Origin: Allolobophora icterica
Lineage: Eukaryota > Annelida > Clitellata > Crassiclitellata > Lumbricidae
Direction: 5' to 3'
NCBI GenBank assembly: GCA_963556255.1
Contig: OY744608.1
Span: 33,701,654-33,765,653 of the forward strand
Length of the DNA: 64,000 bases
Below the pieces are notes generated by a model. That model saw only the letters and a program-made list of their open reading frames with translations, made no database searches and was not told the DNA's origin. The stretch's first letter is position 1. Every line of letters begins with the position of its first letter. The translations under genes were made by a program, and so were the position numbers. Below are positions 43,659 through 55,900 of this stretch, piece by piece.

Positions 43659-45888
43659 ATTGGCAAATTTGGGCAGGAGATTGAAATGGACAGTATCATC
43701 TAAAATAGCCCAAAATGAACATCAGGATTGAATCTACAGTTGGGCTTTTCGTGTCTCGCACCTTCCAGCATTAAGTTTATTAATTGTTTGTACCATTCAA
43801 CCAAATATCTATAGGATTATCGGGCAAACTGTGATCGAATTCATGTTGTCGTGTGCTAGCTGAAAGTTGGCTAATGATTTTGTATGTTGAATGCAGGCAA
43901 CACTTGCATGTTTTGACTCAATAGCAATGATGTTGTATCTTGTTCTGTGTGATATTAGAGATCAGGTTTGTATATTGTATAATACGTGTACATACATGTG
44001 TGTATGTATATCTATATTATAATAGTGGGAAGTCTCCCAAAGTTTATATATAGTCTTTGTAAGTTTTAGCAGTTTTGAATGCCAGGCTAACTGCAGTAAG
44101 GTGCATGCAACATGAAGCAGTGTGAAGCTCTTCCACAATTTACTTGCAACACGGACTAGTTCATATCGAGTCAAATACGGTATTTATATCGGAGAGTTGT
44201 ATACGACAATGAAACGTTCTTGCCAAAGTTAATACGACATTCACAGTACTATGAAATGTTGCATGTTAAACCAAATTTGCCAATTACCTGTGATGACAGT
44301 GAAAATCCTTATGCAAGTTAAGTTTTTTGTTACCTGTGTCTTCTCCTGTAGCCTGTAGGTAACGATATTTTTTGTTGATAGATATCGCTGCTTTCACGAC
44401 ATTGATAGTAATTACGTTTAGAAAAGTTATGAAGAGCTTTAAAGTACACATGTCTTTCCAGCAGACCACAAGTGAGAAGCTTAAATGTGATTTCACAGGC
44501 ACGCATTATCCAGGTGGAAATGCATTGTTATATAAGTTTATTTCATCATGTCTTTTTCTGAAATCCCGCAGTCCTTAGCCTGATGACCGAAAATAAGAAA
44601 TGAGGTCAAGAATCGGATGGTTTGTGTATTATATTGTGTTGTATTAATTTATCAAATAAAATTTTAAAAATTAAGATTTAAGTCAATGTCATGGTAAACA
44701 CAGCTCTGCTCTCACAATCATATGTGCTTCCAGAGCCGAAACTGAGCTGCCACCTGGTGTCGTGATCTCTTTAATTTAATTGTGGATGTTCATTATCATT
44801 TGACCGTCTTGTCGGATATGTTCAGATTTAATGAGTAATGACTTCTGTAGCGCCATAATGTGCCAAAATAATTTCTGGCGACGTCAGCAGCCATTTTGCT
44901 ATAAGATGTTGTTAAACTCTGGATCCAACAAGACACCAAACATCTGACAGCTAGGGTGCCAAGTTATTGTTTTATTGGTGAAGTTTAAGTAACTGATTCT
45001 AATAATGCTACTGAATGGTAGAATATGTTATTTAAAGAATAATTCACAAATTAGTTGACTATAGTGACATCCCTATAGGGATCAACTTAATTGGTTCCTT
45101 CGAAGTTTTCCCTTTGACATCCAAGTCTAGGCTGTTGTTATTGCTTGTATCACCGTTACATGTATTTGTGATCATTACAGTTTTGTTCAGCTCAGTACAA
45201 TCCAAAACAAAATTCTAGTGCGCCACGTGCATCTAATGTGATCAATAAGCGCAGCAGCCTACAAGGTCAGTCCCATTGACAAAAGCAGTGAGTTACAGAC
45301 AGCTAGGTTGCTGGTTATATGATTAATTCTATTTTTAAACGTCTGCAGCCGGAAAGTTGCCTACCTAATAGATGTCTTTAAGCATCAAGAATATATACTT
45401 TTTACCACCTCATGTCAATCCCCTAACTACCGATCGACACCAAAATGCATAGATTTCATGTGACCAGGAGTTGCGAGGGTTTTGTAGTATTTCTAAGGGG
45501 TTCGGCCCCTCTGGTATTCATGGGGCTTACGGTCGATCGACTGTCGACACGTGGACGATTTAACGAAGATAGCGACTAAATTGACAAACAGACAAGACCG
45601 AAGTTTTCCGAGCAACTATCCTTTGTTCGACATATGAAACGCTGAGCTAACTCAACAGCTCAATATTATATCTGAGTTAAAAAATTTCTTTTCTTTCACA
45701 GATCACAAACGTAAAATGTACTTGAAACGACAGTCAAAGAAATGCAGTTCACATCAAATTCAGCTGAGAAATTATTTGCAGAAATCTAGGCCTACTTACA
45801 CCATAAGTTACTGATAAAGTTCTTCAACGGCAATCTTTCGTAGCAGTCTGTCTATGCTGCAATCGTATCGACTTGCTTACGATGCTAC
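43659..45888. other. 3' UTR and intergenic region
   Basis: Probable 3' UTR to about 44.67 kb, then AT-rich intergenic sequence. GACGTCAGCAGCCATTTTG near 44880 combines a CRE-like and a YY1-like motif and could be promoter sequence for an unseen 5' exon of the SKP1 locus. Confidence 0.4.
44655..44660 (+). terminator. Candidate polyadenylation signal of the IRAG-like gene
   Basis: AATAAA about 1 kb past the stop codon, in AT-rich sequence. Plausible as the 3' end; other A/T-rich variants lie nearby. Confidence 0.35.
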
Positions 45889-45896
45889 TCGCTTGC

Positions 45897-46034
45897 CATA
45901 GGCGTAGACTCGAGGGTGGCAGCCGGGGCACGTGCCCCCGCCCCAATAATTGAGATGGACTGTACATTAGATCCAATAAGTGTAGAAAAATAGCCAAATC
46001 CCCCCCCCAATATTTTTACAAGTTTACGCCAGTG
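45897..46034. mobile_element. hAT-type MITE
   Basis: 138 bp, ends CATAGGCGTAGACT and (reverse complement) CACTGGCGTAAACT, identical 8-bp flanks TCGCTTGC (45889-45896, 46035-46042). Confidence 0.82.
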
Positions 46035-46156
46035 TCGCTTGCTATGCTATTCGTTTGCTATGCTATCTCACGTCTAATGCAAATCTATGCACGCCTTGCG
46101 CTCTATCTATCTGCTATTTATCCTCTAAAACCAAGAAAAAGACTGAGAGCTAAGAC

Positions 46157-46635
46157 CAGTGGCGGCGATCTTGTCTGAGAGGTGGGGAGGGACAAAGTCG
46201 GCCATGGTCTGGTCGATGACGTTTTTTTAGGAATTCATGTCCCAAAAAATTCTCCAAAAAAACTTGAAAACTTTACTACAAAATTCGTCTCCAAAAAAGT
46301 TTATGACCTTTTTAGTCATTCACCTTTTTCATACTTTTTCGGGGCTCCCAACAAAAATGTCACTGCCTTCTTCTTCGTCTATAAGCTTCATTACCTTTTT
46401 TAGGAATTCATCTTCTTTCTCAGAATTTTTTGGGGGACACTTCTGCTCAAAAAAAGAGTTTTTTACACTTCTGCTCAAAAAAAGTTTTTTTACCTCATCT
46501 GATCAAAAAGGCAGTCAGAACCCTCACACGCAATTAGGCCTACATTTGTTGGCCTTTTTTCGTGTTTCTTCCAAATTTGGGGGGACAAATGTATGGCGTG
46601 TCCCCCCCCCCCCACTCTTAAAGGTGGGGGGACAT
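46157..46635. mobile_element. hAT-like element, right end atypical
   Basis: The left end CAGTGGCGGCGATC is typical and exact 8-bp flanks GCTAAGAC occur at 46149-46156 and 46636-46643. The right end (GGTGGGGGGACAT) is not an inverted repeat of the left, so it may be truncated. The interior has tandem CACTTCTGCTCAAAAAAAG. Confidence 0.55.
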
Positions 46636-46829
46636 GCTAAGACTGAAAAGAAGCGCAATGCACTGCACTGATGGGCGCTTTTATAGATTTTCAGGGTCGG
46701 GGGACCAGTCCGGGGAGGAGAGGTCATCCAGTGCATAATGCAGGTCACAGTGTATCCAGTGCATAATGCAGGTCACAGTGTACATTACCGACGCGATATC
46801 ACGTTCGGTACGAGCAAGCGCAATATACA

Positions 46830-47330
46830 AGCGCGCCTTTCATCTCTGCAGTCTGTTCTGAATGCGGCTGCCAGGCTCATTGTCCGTTTTCCTCGCTTCT
46901 CTCACATAACTACCTTTATGACTGATGTACTTCACTGGCTTCCTGTTGCTTCCCGCATCCAATACAAGGTTCTCCTGGTCTCTAGGACTCGACTGGGAAA
47001 AGCTCCTAAATACCTCTGTGACCTAATGCGTAAACCTCTATCTGCTCTCTCTTCCTGCCCTCTTCGGTCTGCCGACCGCCTTGATCTAGGCCCCTAATTG
47101 TCCCTCGCTCAAGGACTTCGATGGCTCAGCATCGTGCTTTTGCCATCCTTGGCCCTTCCCTATGGAATAACCTGCTCCCCCTCTCCGTAGCAAGATATTG
47201 CTTGGGATCTCGCCCTCTTCTCTCCGCTGCCTAAAGACCTTTCTTTCCCTCGGGGCTGACACGCTGGGAGCGCCTCTAAATAGTCTATGCTGTGAGATAA
47301 TCATAAATAATCATATAAGATAAGATAAGA
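46830..47330 (+). mobile_element. LINE 3' end
   Basis: LQSVLNAAARLIVRFPRFSH, MTDVLHWLPVASRIQYKVLL, GKAPKYLCDLMRKPLSALSS, then WNNLLPLSV and GCGCCTCTAAATAGTC, ending (GATAA)n. Confidence 0.9.
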
Positions 47331-47451
47331 TATCAACTTTCGCCCTAACACAGACGCTATCATTACGTCATTGTATTATTGACGTCATAAATGGCAATCG
47401 TGCCATTGCAAATTTCTCAACAATATATATTGTCTTAACTAGTGCCTTTTC

Positions 47452-47545
47452 CCGTCATAATTATGACGGCAGTAGGCCTATAATAGTGTTTGAGACTTTG
47501 AGTATTTGCCCGTCATATTATGACGTCATATTATAGGCCTATATG
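47452..47545. repeat. Palindromic block with TGACGTCA and TAGGCCTA
   Basis: A perfect 18-bp palindrome CCGTCATAATTATGACGG (47452-47469) and, about 40 bases on, TCATATTATGACGTCATATTA, with TAGGCCTATAAT and its inverse on the outer sides. A nearby TTGACGTCATAA lies at 47379-47390. Confidence 0.7.
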
Positions 47546-49014
47546 TATCGTTGGTTATCGCCGTCGTCAAGAACGCCGTCGTCAAGACAACCGCTTTATG
47601 TTTCACAATAGAACAGAAGCCGTTTGTGACGTAGCGTCCTCCGACAGACAAATTTGCATATTAGGAAACTATATTAATAGATAGGGCCTACACGATCGGA
47701 ATGCTAAGACAAATTTCTTACTAATTTTCATTTATCTCGTACCTAATGTGCTTTCTATTATGCATCCACTCCGTTATTGCATTTTTGCAATGATTATGAA
47801 TAAATTTAATTGCAATAATATTTTTAATATAACGCTTGTAAGCAAAATAATGAGTTTACCATCGATTGGTATGGACGCATGAGAGATAATATGATATTTA
47901 AAGGAGAGGAGCAAAGGAGAGGAAGTAATATGATACGCAATTTGTCTACTCCGTTATCTGTCCACTCCGTTATTATATTACTCTTAAGTTATTAAAAATT
48001 TTGCCACTATTAGGATAAGTCGTGTAGGCCTACTTCAAATATCATTTATAACACAATTTATTTAACAATATACGACATTCTTACTAGTTTTTGCATCGGC
48101 AGACTGCTTTTAATAAAGTTCACTTTTCACATTCTGTGCTCAATTCTCGAAAGATAGTAACGGAGCGGACTTATTGTGTGGTAATTTTGATGTAATTTTG
48201 ATGTTGTGAGCAGATTTTTAGGACAACACAAATATTTTTAATGTTTTCTGTTTATTTGATCACTGGGAATGAATGACGCAAGTGATTTTTATTTAGTTAC
48301 TTGGCCAAAAATAATACATTCGACTTTTATAAATATTAATACTAAGAACATATCGCCATGTCAAGATACGCAACAGAAAGCTGTCTACTATATTTATATA
48401 CATAGCTCATAAGTGTATAGCAACGGAGTGGACATATATTTTAGTAAGGCTATTTTTCTACTAAAACTTGCTACATTTACATATTAGTGCAGAACCAAAT
48501 ATATATTTGTGGAATAGAAATATTCAAGATTTGCTCCAAAAAAAACAATGTAATTTGCAAAAACTTTTTGCTTCTAAAATTAGTGAATTTTGACATGTTA
48601 CCGGAAAATAACTCTTAAGATTAAGCAATTTTGGAGGGAACCTTTTGGTTACAGAGGGCACAATTCTATGACGTCACGCAATTCTGCGTTGTCTGAGGTC
48701 ACAAAGTTTGCAGTTCAGTTAAATTAATTTTTGAACTGCGCAAAGTGCGCATTTTAACGACTCATCAAATTAAACAATTTAACATAGTTAATAGTAAATT
48801 CTAGGCCTACTATTCTGAATCTGCGTCAAATATATACTGCGACTGAAAAAGACTTAAGACTTGATTGTATTTTACTTATGAACATTAGACAAGTATAATC
48901 AATCATTCGGCTGATCGTTGCTAATACTACAGCGGCATTCTGGGCTTTAGTCATTTTCGTAGACGTCCACGCAAGTAAATCTATACTAAGTCTAATCGAA
49001 GAACTAATAATTAT
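47546..49014. other. Intergenic AT-rich region
   Basis: No gene seen. Five copies of a CCACTCCGTTA motif occur in both orientations between 47766 and 48431, possibly a non-autonomous element. Confidence 0.4.
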
Positions 49015-49270
49015 ATGTATGTTTTGTATCTAGAAATTTATAAAGCGCCTCTCCCAGAATAACTATTCAGAGGCGCTCTTAGCACAGAGCGAAATTAAAC
49101 GGGGGCGGTAAAGCAGAAGCCTTTAGGGAACGAGAGAGCGATGAGGAAAAGCCAGTCATTAGTTTTGCCCTGAAGGGTGGGGGAAGGTCGCTCCCGATCG
49201 TGGGACCCTCTACAGCAAACGCCCAGTGCTGGGCCAAGGCAGTTTTAGTCCTGGGAACAAAAAGATCAGT
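49015..49270 (-). mobile_element. LINE 3' end, minus strand
   Basis: The reverse complement gives CTTTTTGTTCCCAGGACTAA, TTGGCCCAGCACTGGGCGTT and the tail AGAGCGCCTCTGAATAG then GCGCTTTATAAATTTC. Confidence 0.8.
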
Positions 49271-49469
49271 GAAACACTGGGATTCAACTACATATGCAGG
49301 AATAAACCTACATGCTACTTAATTGTCTACTGGTTCTTGAAGGTTGAAGGTATTTAAACTATTTGGTTTGGTTTGAAGGGATAGCTTGACCGTGCTTGTC
49401 ATTGCCTATGTCCACTGCCCTGCGCCTGGGGCGCGGTAGGAATGATGAGCCAGGCAACTGATACCCTGC

Positions 49470-49690
49470 AATCCTGCATGTTTGGATGACATCGAATTGC
49501 TTACAGCTCAGTTCGGCCAAGACTCAGCTAATCTGGCTTGGCACCTGTTAGCAGCTCGCCAAGATAGATATTTGGTCCTTTGCTAAGGAATACCCACATT
49601 TTACCTTCCTAACTTCAGTCCGAGACTTAGGACTCACCTTAGACCAGGAGCTTATATTTGTCCAACATACTTATATTTGACCTACACCAA
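49470..49690 (+). mobile_element. LINE fragment (RT C-terminus)
   Basis: Frames read SAKTQLIWLGTC-like and LTSVRDLGLTLDQELIF, with stops. It overlaps in content with the next LINE copy, so the two are separate insertions. Confidence 0.65.
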
Positions 49691-49712
49691 CTGACTGAAA
49701 CCTTTCCCTATA

Positions 49713-50126
49713 TCGGTGACCCGTCAAAAGAGCGACCGACATAAGAGCGCCGACAAAAGAGCGTCGACAAAAGAGCGCCGACATAAGAGCGCCGACGAAA
49801 ACTTTATATCGAGGGTCCTGTAGCGAAACTTTTATTAGCATTCAAGGGAGAGGGACAGCTGAGAGATTATCAAATCACTTTAACCTTTATCAATGATTGT
49901 TACGAACTGCATTATATCAACTGGTATGGGAAATAAACAAGTATTTTATTTTATGTTACATAGTTGAGTGCCGACATAACCATTAAATCGCGCGGATGAC
50001 TTGAACAGAATCCTGGTATTCGGAACGGAAGAAAACATGATTTGCTTTGTAATCTTTTTCGTCGCATTCCGTTAATCAATTTTGGTCTTTATTTTCATCG
50101 ATCTTCCAGCTTCTAGTTTGAGCTAT

Positions 50127-50173
<47 letters not shown>

Positions 50174-50621
50174 TTCAACTTCTAGTCTGAGCTCTATTGT
50201 CGAAGAAAATATAGCTCAAGCTAGAAGCTGGATTATCGATGAAGATATAACTTAACCCTAAAGCTGGGAGAGCGATGAAAACATAACTCAAACTAGAAGC
50301 TGGATGAGTGATGAAAACATAGCTCAAACTAGTAGTTGGATGAGTGATGAAAACATAGCTCAAACTAGAAGCTGGATGAGTGATGAAAACATAGCTCAAA
50401 CTAGAAGCTGGATGAGTGATGAAAATATAGCTAAAACTAGAAGCTGGATTCTCGATGAAAACATAGCTCAAACTAGAAGCTAGATCCCCGTGAACCTTTC
50501 GTCAGTGAACCATTTGTCGTGACACCTCACACTTCTTATCGGCGCTCTTATGTCGGCGCTCTTTTGTCGGCGCTCTTTTGTCGGCGCTCTTTTGACGGGC
50601 GCTCTTTTGACGGGGTGCCCC
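49713..50621. mobile_element. DNA transposon with repeat-built inverted ends
   Basis: Each end is a tandem of AAAAGAGCGCCGAC / AAGAGCGCCGACAT units in opposite orientation, bounded by GACCCGTCAAAAGAGCG and its inverse. Direct flanks CCTATAT lie on both sides. The interior has a (ATC)n run (50127-50170) and a 36-bp minisatellite (50205-50485). No transposase. Confidence 0.7.
50205..50485 (-). repeat. 36-bp minisatellite with an open frame
   Basis: About eight units of GATGAAAACATAGCTCAAAC + TAGAAGCTGGATGAGT. Since 36 is a multiple of 3, the minus strand is an open frame of repeated SSLSYVFITHPA. Judged a repeat, not a gene. Confidence 0.85.
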
Positions 50622-51345
50622 CTATATCACTTTCTCCCTTACTGTTCGTGACCTAGGTGTTACGCTGGATCGAGAGCTTAGTCTCTCTCAGCACGTTAAC
50701 TTGGTCACTCGGAACTGTTATTATCAGCTCCGGCAGTTGCGTGTTGTACTGAGGTCCCTCTCCCATGATGCTGCAGTGATCTTAGTTCATGCATTTGTCA
50801 CTGGTAGAGTTGACCACTGTTGCTCGGTCCTTGTTGGTCACTCCAAGGGCCTAATGGGGCGACTTGACCGGGTCCTTCGTTCTGCTGCTAGACTTATTGG
50901 TCGCATTCCAAAATATGCCCCAGTCTCTGCCTATATGCGTGACGTCTTACATTGGCTTCCTGCCTCTGAGCGCATCTCCTACAGGATAGCAGCACTAGTT
51001 TGGCGGTGTCTATCTGGTAGCGCCCCATCCTACCTGTCTGAACTCTGCTGTCCGATTTCTGACTTAGCTTCTCGCAGAGCTTTGCGCTCTGCGACTAATG
51101 GGGAGCTATTGGTCCCTCGGACCCGCTCCGCAGTCAGGCAACGCCGAGCTTTCTCGGTTGTTGGCCCGTCTACCTGGAATGGTCTTCCGATATCCTTACG
51201 CTGTTTCCCCCGAAATAATTCACCTGTTTTCTTACGACAACTCAAGACCTATCTGTTTAGCCGTGACTGGGCTGGGAGCGCCTCTGAGTAGGTCTCTTGA
51301 AGAAGCGCTATATAAATGTCCAGAATGAATGAATGAATACTAATC
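50622..51345 (+). mobile_element. Best-preserved LINE 3' end
   Basis: A 196-codon open stretch (50701-51291): [98 protein letters not shown]. The tail is GAAGCGCTATATAAATGTCC and (GAAT)n. Preceded by VRDLGVTLDRELSLSQHV. Non-LTR, CR1/L2-like; endonuclease and RT core are absent. Confidence 0.92.
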
Positions 51346-51349
51346 TCCT

Positions 51350-52750
51350 CTGCTGCAGCTGTTACTACCATCTGTGACAGTCATATCTTGCTCTCTCTCT
51401 CCTAGTTCAGCATCTACACTCATCCATGCTTTTGTGGTCTCCCACCTCATTTATTGTAGCGCCATACTGATGGTCTCCCAACCTGCCGAATGAGGTGCCT
51501 CAATCGGGTCCTGCCCACAGCTGCCCGGCTGGTGGTTCAGCGGTGCCTTGAGGGCTTGGCTTCCCCTTACCTTCAGGAACTTTGCTGCTCCACTGTGGCT
51601 GTCCAGCGTCGCAGCTCACTTCGCTCTGCGGCGCAGGCTGAGCTCCTTGTTCCCAGTCTTGCTGTCAAGACCTTAAACCTCAAGACCAAGACCAAGACTT
51701 TGAACACCAAGACCAAGACTTTGAACCTCAAGACCAAGACTTTGAACACCAAGACCAAGACCTTGAACCTCAAGACCAAGACCAAGACTTTGAAACTCAA
51801 GACCAAAACTGAGAACAAGACCCAGAAATCACAACCATATCCAGACTTCTATTCTTTACTAAAAAATTTGTCAAGTCTGACTACTCGCTATTTTAATTAA
51901 AACATGAGTCTTTTATTTTATTCAAACAAAACAACTCCAAATGCAGACTGCAGAGAATTCCTAATTCGTATTTACAAAAGTCTTTCATGCGAAATGTTAT
52001 TCCAAATGCCGGTTGCATTTTATAAAAAAACCAACTCGCTCAGAATTTTCTGACCAAGACGTGACCTGTGGGGCCTCATAAAAACTCTGCCATGTGAAAA
52101 ATACGTTCTACAGGTGCTGAAATCACTGACACACAGAGCAGCTTTTCAAGCAGTTGATGTAAATGTGCAAATCGTGAATCTGTTTTGAAATCATTCCATG
52201 GTAAATAAGAAATCAAAATAATTGTCCAAAACAACAGGAAAGCCTCATTCACACCGTGTAAATACTAAAGCAATTGTATTAGTAATTATTGGATAAATTT
52301 TTAAAATTCTTGTGTTTTGTTAAATGACTGTTCATATTGTCAAAAGTCTTGGTCTTGGTCTTGCAAAACCAAGACCAAGACTTTGAACATCAAGACCAAG
52401 ACCAAGACCTTGAACCTCAAGACCAAGACTTTTGGTCTCAAGACCAAGGCCAAGACTTTTTAAAACGAACTCGAGTGCACTCGAGACCAAGACCTTGGTC
52501 TCGAGGACAACAAGACTGCTTGTTCCCCGCACGCGGACTGCTGTTCGGCAACACCGTGCCTTCTCTGTTTCTGGCCCTGCAACCTGGAATGGTCTTCCAG
52601 TAGCACTGCACCTGATCCCAATCGATTGCTCTTCACTTTTCCACTCTGCCTTAAAACTGTTTTGTTTGACCGTGGTTGGACTGGGAGCACTCCTGAGTAG
52701 ATAACCTTGAAGGGTCGCTATATAAAACCCTCTGTAATAATGATAATAAT
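51350..52750 (+). mobile_element. LINE copy split by a MITE
   Basis: The left part (to 51653) reads RLNRVLPTAARLVV and YLQELCCSTVAVQRRSSLRS then AELLVP. The right part (from 52519) resumes with LLVPRTRTAVRQHRAFSVSG, PATWNGLPVALHL and the tail CTGGGAGCACTCCTGAGTAG. An 865-bp element (51654-52518) interrupts it within the LLVP codons. Confidence 0.9.
51654..52518. mobile_element. hAT-type MITE with AAGACC-repeat ends
   Basis: Ends CAGTCTTGCTGTC and (reverse complement) CAGTCTTGTTGTC, identical 8-bp flanks CTTGTTCC (51646-51653, 52519-52526). Subterminal tandem AAGACCAAGACTTTGAAC units at both ends; AT-rich interior; no transposase. Confidence 0.92.
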
Positions 52751-52897
52751 TGTTGAAGTTTACATTAAAGTTCCTACCACGCTGTGAAACGCCAAAGTAT
52801 TTATAACAAACCAAGTATATTATTTAGAGTGAATATATACGCAGTAGGCTAATTTCTTATGTTTTTACCACACAGCTTATCTCTGTTTCTTCTTTAG

Positions 52898-52994
52898 ATG
52901 CCGAATATAAAGCTGCAGAGTTCTGATGGAGATATTTTTGAAGTGGATGTTGACATTGCCAAGCAGTCTGTTGTTGTGAAAACTATGCTTGAAG
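52898..52994 (+). CDS. skp1: SKP1 exon 1
   Basis: Encodes [20 protein letters not shown] and [12 protein letters not shown], nearly identical to the SKP1 N-terminus (BTB/POZ beta strands). Ends in phase 1 at GAAG|GTGAGT. The ATG follows a pyrimidine-rich TTCTTCTTTAG, which looks like an acceptor, so an untranslated or further coding exon upstream is likely. Confidence 0.93.
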
Positions 52995-55900
52995 GTGAGT
53001 TATTGATGAACTGAGTTGTCAAAACTGCCTGGTTATCATGTACAATTGTATATATGTATGTGTGTATGTACCAGTGTACTTATACAGTTAAATTATGTTA
53101 TACTTGTCAAGAACAAAATGTCATCAGTAAGCAGAGGTAAGATAACAGGAAAAGTTGCCACTGGTGGGTTATGTGTACACCTAGAGCCGAATGAAAGAAT
53201 TCCAATCCAAAGTTGACAATTAACAAATGTTCAGAGTTCATGGGCAGTTTTTTCACCAAGCAGTCTCTTGTTGATGAATGAACTTGCAGGATCTGGATGT
53301 AGCTCAGTCCACTAGGTCTGTGCAGGACAGGCATTCATCAACAGCTGGCCGACTGGTCCTAGAACCCTGTGTCACTGGTTCTCTATGCCACTCCAAAGAC
53401 TTTCGTGACCACTGAATAGGTGACCCGGTCCAATAGCAGCAGGTTTTGATCATATGCGATGAAATGCAGTTCAATGTTAGAAATCTATTGAAAAAGAAAG
53501 AACGAACTCTGAAAATGCAGACTTGGTCATAGTAGAATTTCAAACGTATGAGAATTGTCGAGTAAATTCCATCGAGCATGTTAGACTAACTGAGCAAATC
53601 GACATGATATGATAAACAAAAGCTTCATGGCCACAGACATGTGCTGTACTCCAGTCACACAGTGTGCATATCCACAGAGTTGCTCTGTTTAGTGTCTCCA
53701 TAGATGAGTTTGTTAAATATGAATTCACAGAAGTGTGTTTGTATGGTAAACTGTTTCTTATGTAAACATTTAACTCAGTAGTTTTCTTGTGATTTCATTG
53801 TTAATTAAAGCAGTGTCATTGTAGACCTGTGTTTTGATGCTGGGATGTGCTTGATTGTTCAGTGAGAATATCGGTTGTAGGTGTGATGATAAACAGGCAA
53901 CCCTTGCATAGCAAGAAGTACACCTTTAGATAATGCCTTGTGCACAGGACACTGACATGCTAGCAGATAATAGTTATTGAAAATAATAATGATAAAGCAG
54001 TTTTTTGTGACAGATATATGTGCTTGGCTGCAGTTTGTAGATGCAAGTTACTTTGTTTTTAGTCCGAGTCCAAGTAACAATGACTATTGTTGTTGGAAAT
54101 GATGTGGAGCAGCTGGCCAACTTGGGTGAGCAAGGTCCTAGAATGTGGTTTTCTTCCTGCAGCTGAGCTGGATGAAACTGAAATGTGGTTGTTGTATATT
54201 TGTTCATGGTGACTGTTGTATAGGTATTTGTGTTTGAAGATTTTTTGTTATTTTTATGATATTTTTAAGATCTTGGCATGAATGAGGGTGAAGATGAGGC
54301 GGTGCCACTCCCAAATGTGAATGCTGCCATTCTGAAGAAGGTGATTCAGTGGTGCACTTATCACAAGAATGATTCTCCACCATCTAAGGATAACAAGAAC
54401 AAGGACAAGAGAACAGGCGACATCTGCTCCTGGAATATGGAGTTTCTAGAGGTGGATCAGGGAACACTGTTTGAACTGATCTTGGTGAGTTTTTTGAGCA
54501 TTTGCTACCGAGTTGCAGTCACTGAAAGAGGATCAGGGAGGGATCTGTTCAAGATAGAGAGCTGTGCCAAATTCAAATCTGCCTTCCATTTATGGAATAC
54601 AGGTTGTGATGCGTAGCCAATTCATGTTGTGTGGAGTCCCATCAAGATACTCTGTACATTCTGAGCTAGTTCTTGGTTAAATGTCCGAACTTTGTAAAGT
54701 CAGTGACATAAAATTACTCAATTTGTGTGTGTGTCTGTGAAATGTTGTGTGAGAAGGTTTGGTAAAAGTGCCAACTTAATATAACATTGAACCTTTATGT
54801 TTCTCCAAATCCAGAAAACCGCTTGTAAAGACAATGGAGAAAACTGTTTGAACACTTATTCCAAATCAGAACTATCAAAATCACATGAAAAATTCCTTTT
54901 TTTCCCACTTGCTTTGATTGTTGCAAATGCAAACATAAAATCAGAAAAATCTTTTCGGATCATATAATCTCTGTACTCATTTCTCGGGAGTATAAGCAAG
55001 CAAATGAAGAAGCATAGGTAATCAATTGACTGAATCTGCTTTGAGTTCATTTACATAAAGGATGTTGGTTCCCTAACTTCCAGCAGCAATAGTCAGATGC
55101 CCAGGTTGGAGGTTGAACAAAAAGACTGGAATGCAAACTGTCGCATCTGCCATTCTTGAGATTTAAATATGATAGAGTTTTTAAGGTGTAAAGTGATTTA
55201 AAATCTCCAATGTAACAAGTGGCATCTCCACTGGTTGTTTGCATCCAGACGTTTCCAAATTACAGTTAGAAGTACAAGTTTACTGATACCGTACTAATTT
55301 CACACTTACCTGACCTTTGTAAATTATGCTAGAATAATGTAGTAATTCGTGTTTCTCTACTAGGCTGCAGACTACCTGGACATTCCAGAATTGCTTGATG
55401 TCACCTGTAAAACTTTGGCCAACATGATTAAGACACCTGAAGAATTTCGGAAGACCTTCAACAAAAAGAACGACTTTACGCCGGCTGAGGAGGAACAGGT
55501 AATGATGTGAAATAGCTTTGTTATAGATGCATTGTCATTTAACTTTTTCTTTAAGCAAGTAGAACTGAGCTTTTAAACCCAAAAATACAATAGTTACCAT
55601 AAAGGAAGTCAAAGGTCTCATGTTGTGTAGTGGAACTAATGGGAGGCGCTCATTTTCTTTCCATATGTCCCTTGAGCTGGCAATGGACAAAATGTGAGGT
55701 CCTGGATATGGTGCCAACACATCGCTGTTTACTCCCCAGTTTCCACTGGTACCAAATTATACGGTGCTGGGCCAAAGCAGTTTTAGTTCTGGGAACAAAA
55801 AGATAAGCCAATTCGCAGAGCACAATGAGCGAGAAGAGGATGCAGATAGCGGCTTTCGCAGATAGTTCAAGAGGTATTTCAGGGCAGTGCCCTGCTGAGA

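Noticed and set aside
45180..45810. Two phase-compatible open segments (exon-like at 45180-45266 and 45702-45810)
   Set aside because: Short enough to be open by chance, no family match, and no upstream exon.
50175..50471. 98-residue repeat protein SSLSYVFITHPA
   Set aside because: Product of a 36-bp minisatellite inside a transposon.
51490..51900. 136-residue frame with KTKTLN repeats
   Set aside because: Junction of a LINE relic and the AAGACC repeats of a MITE.
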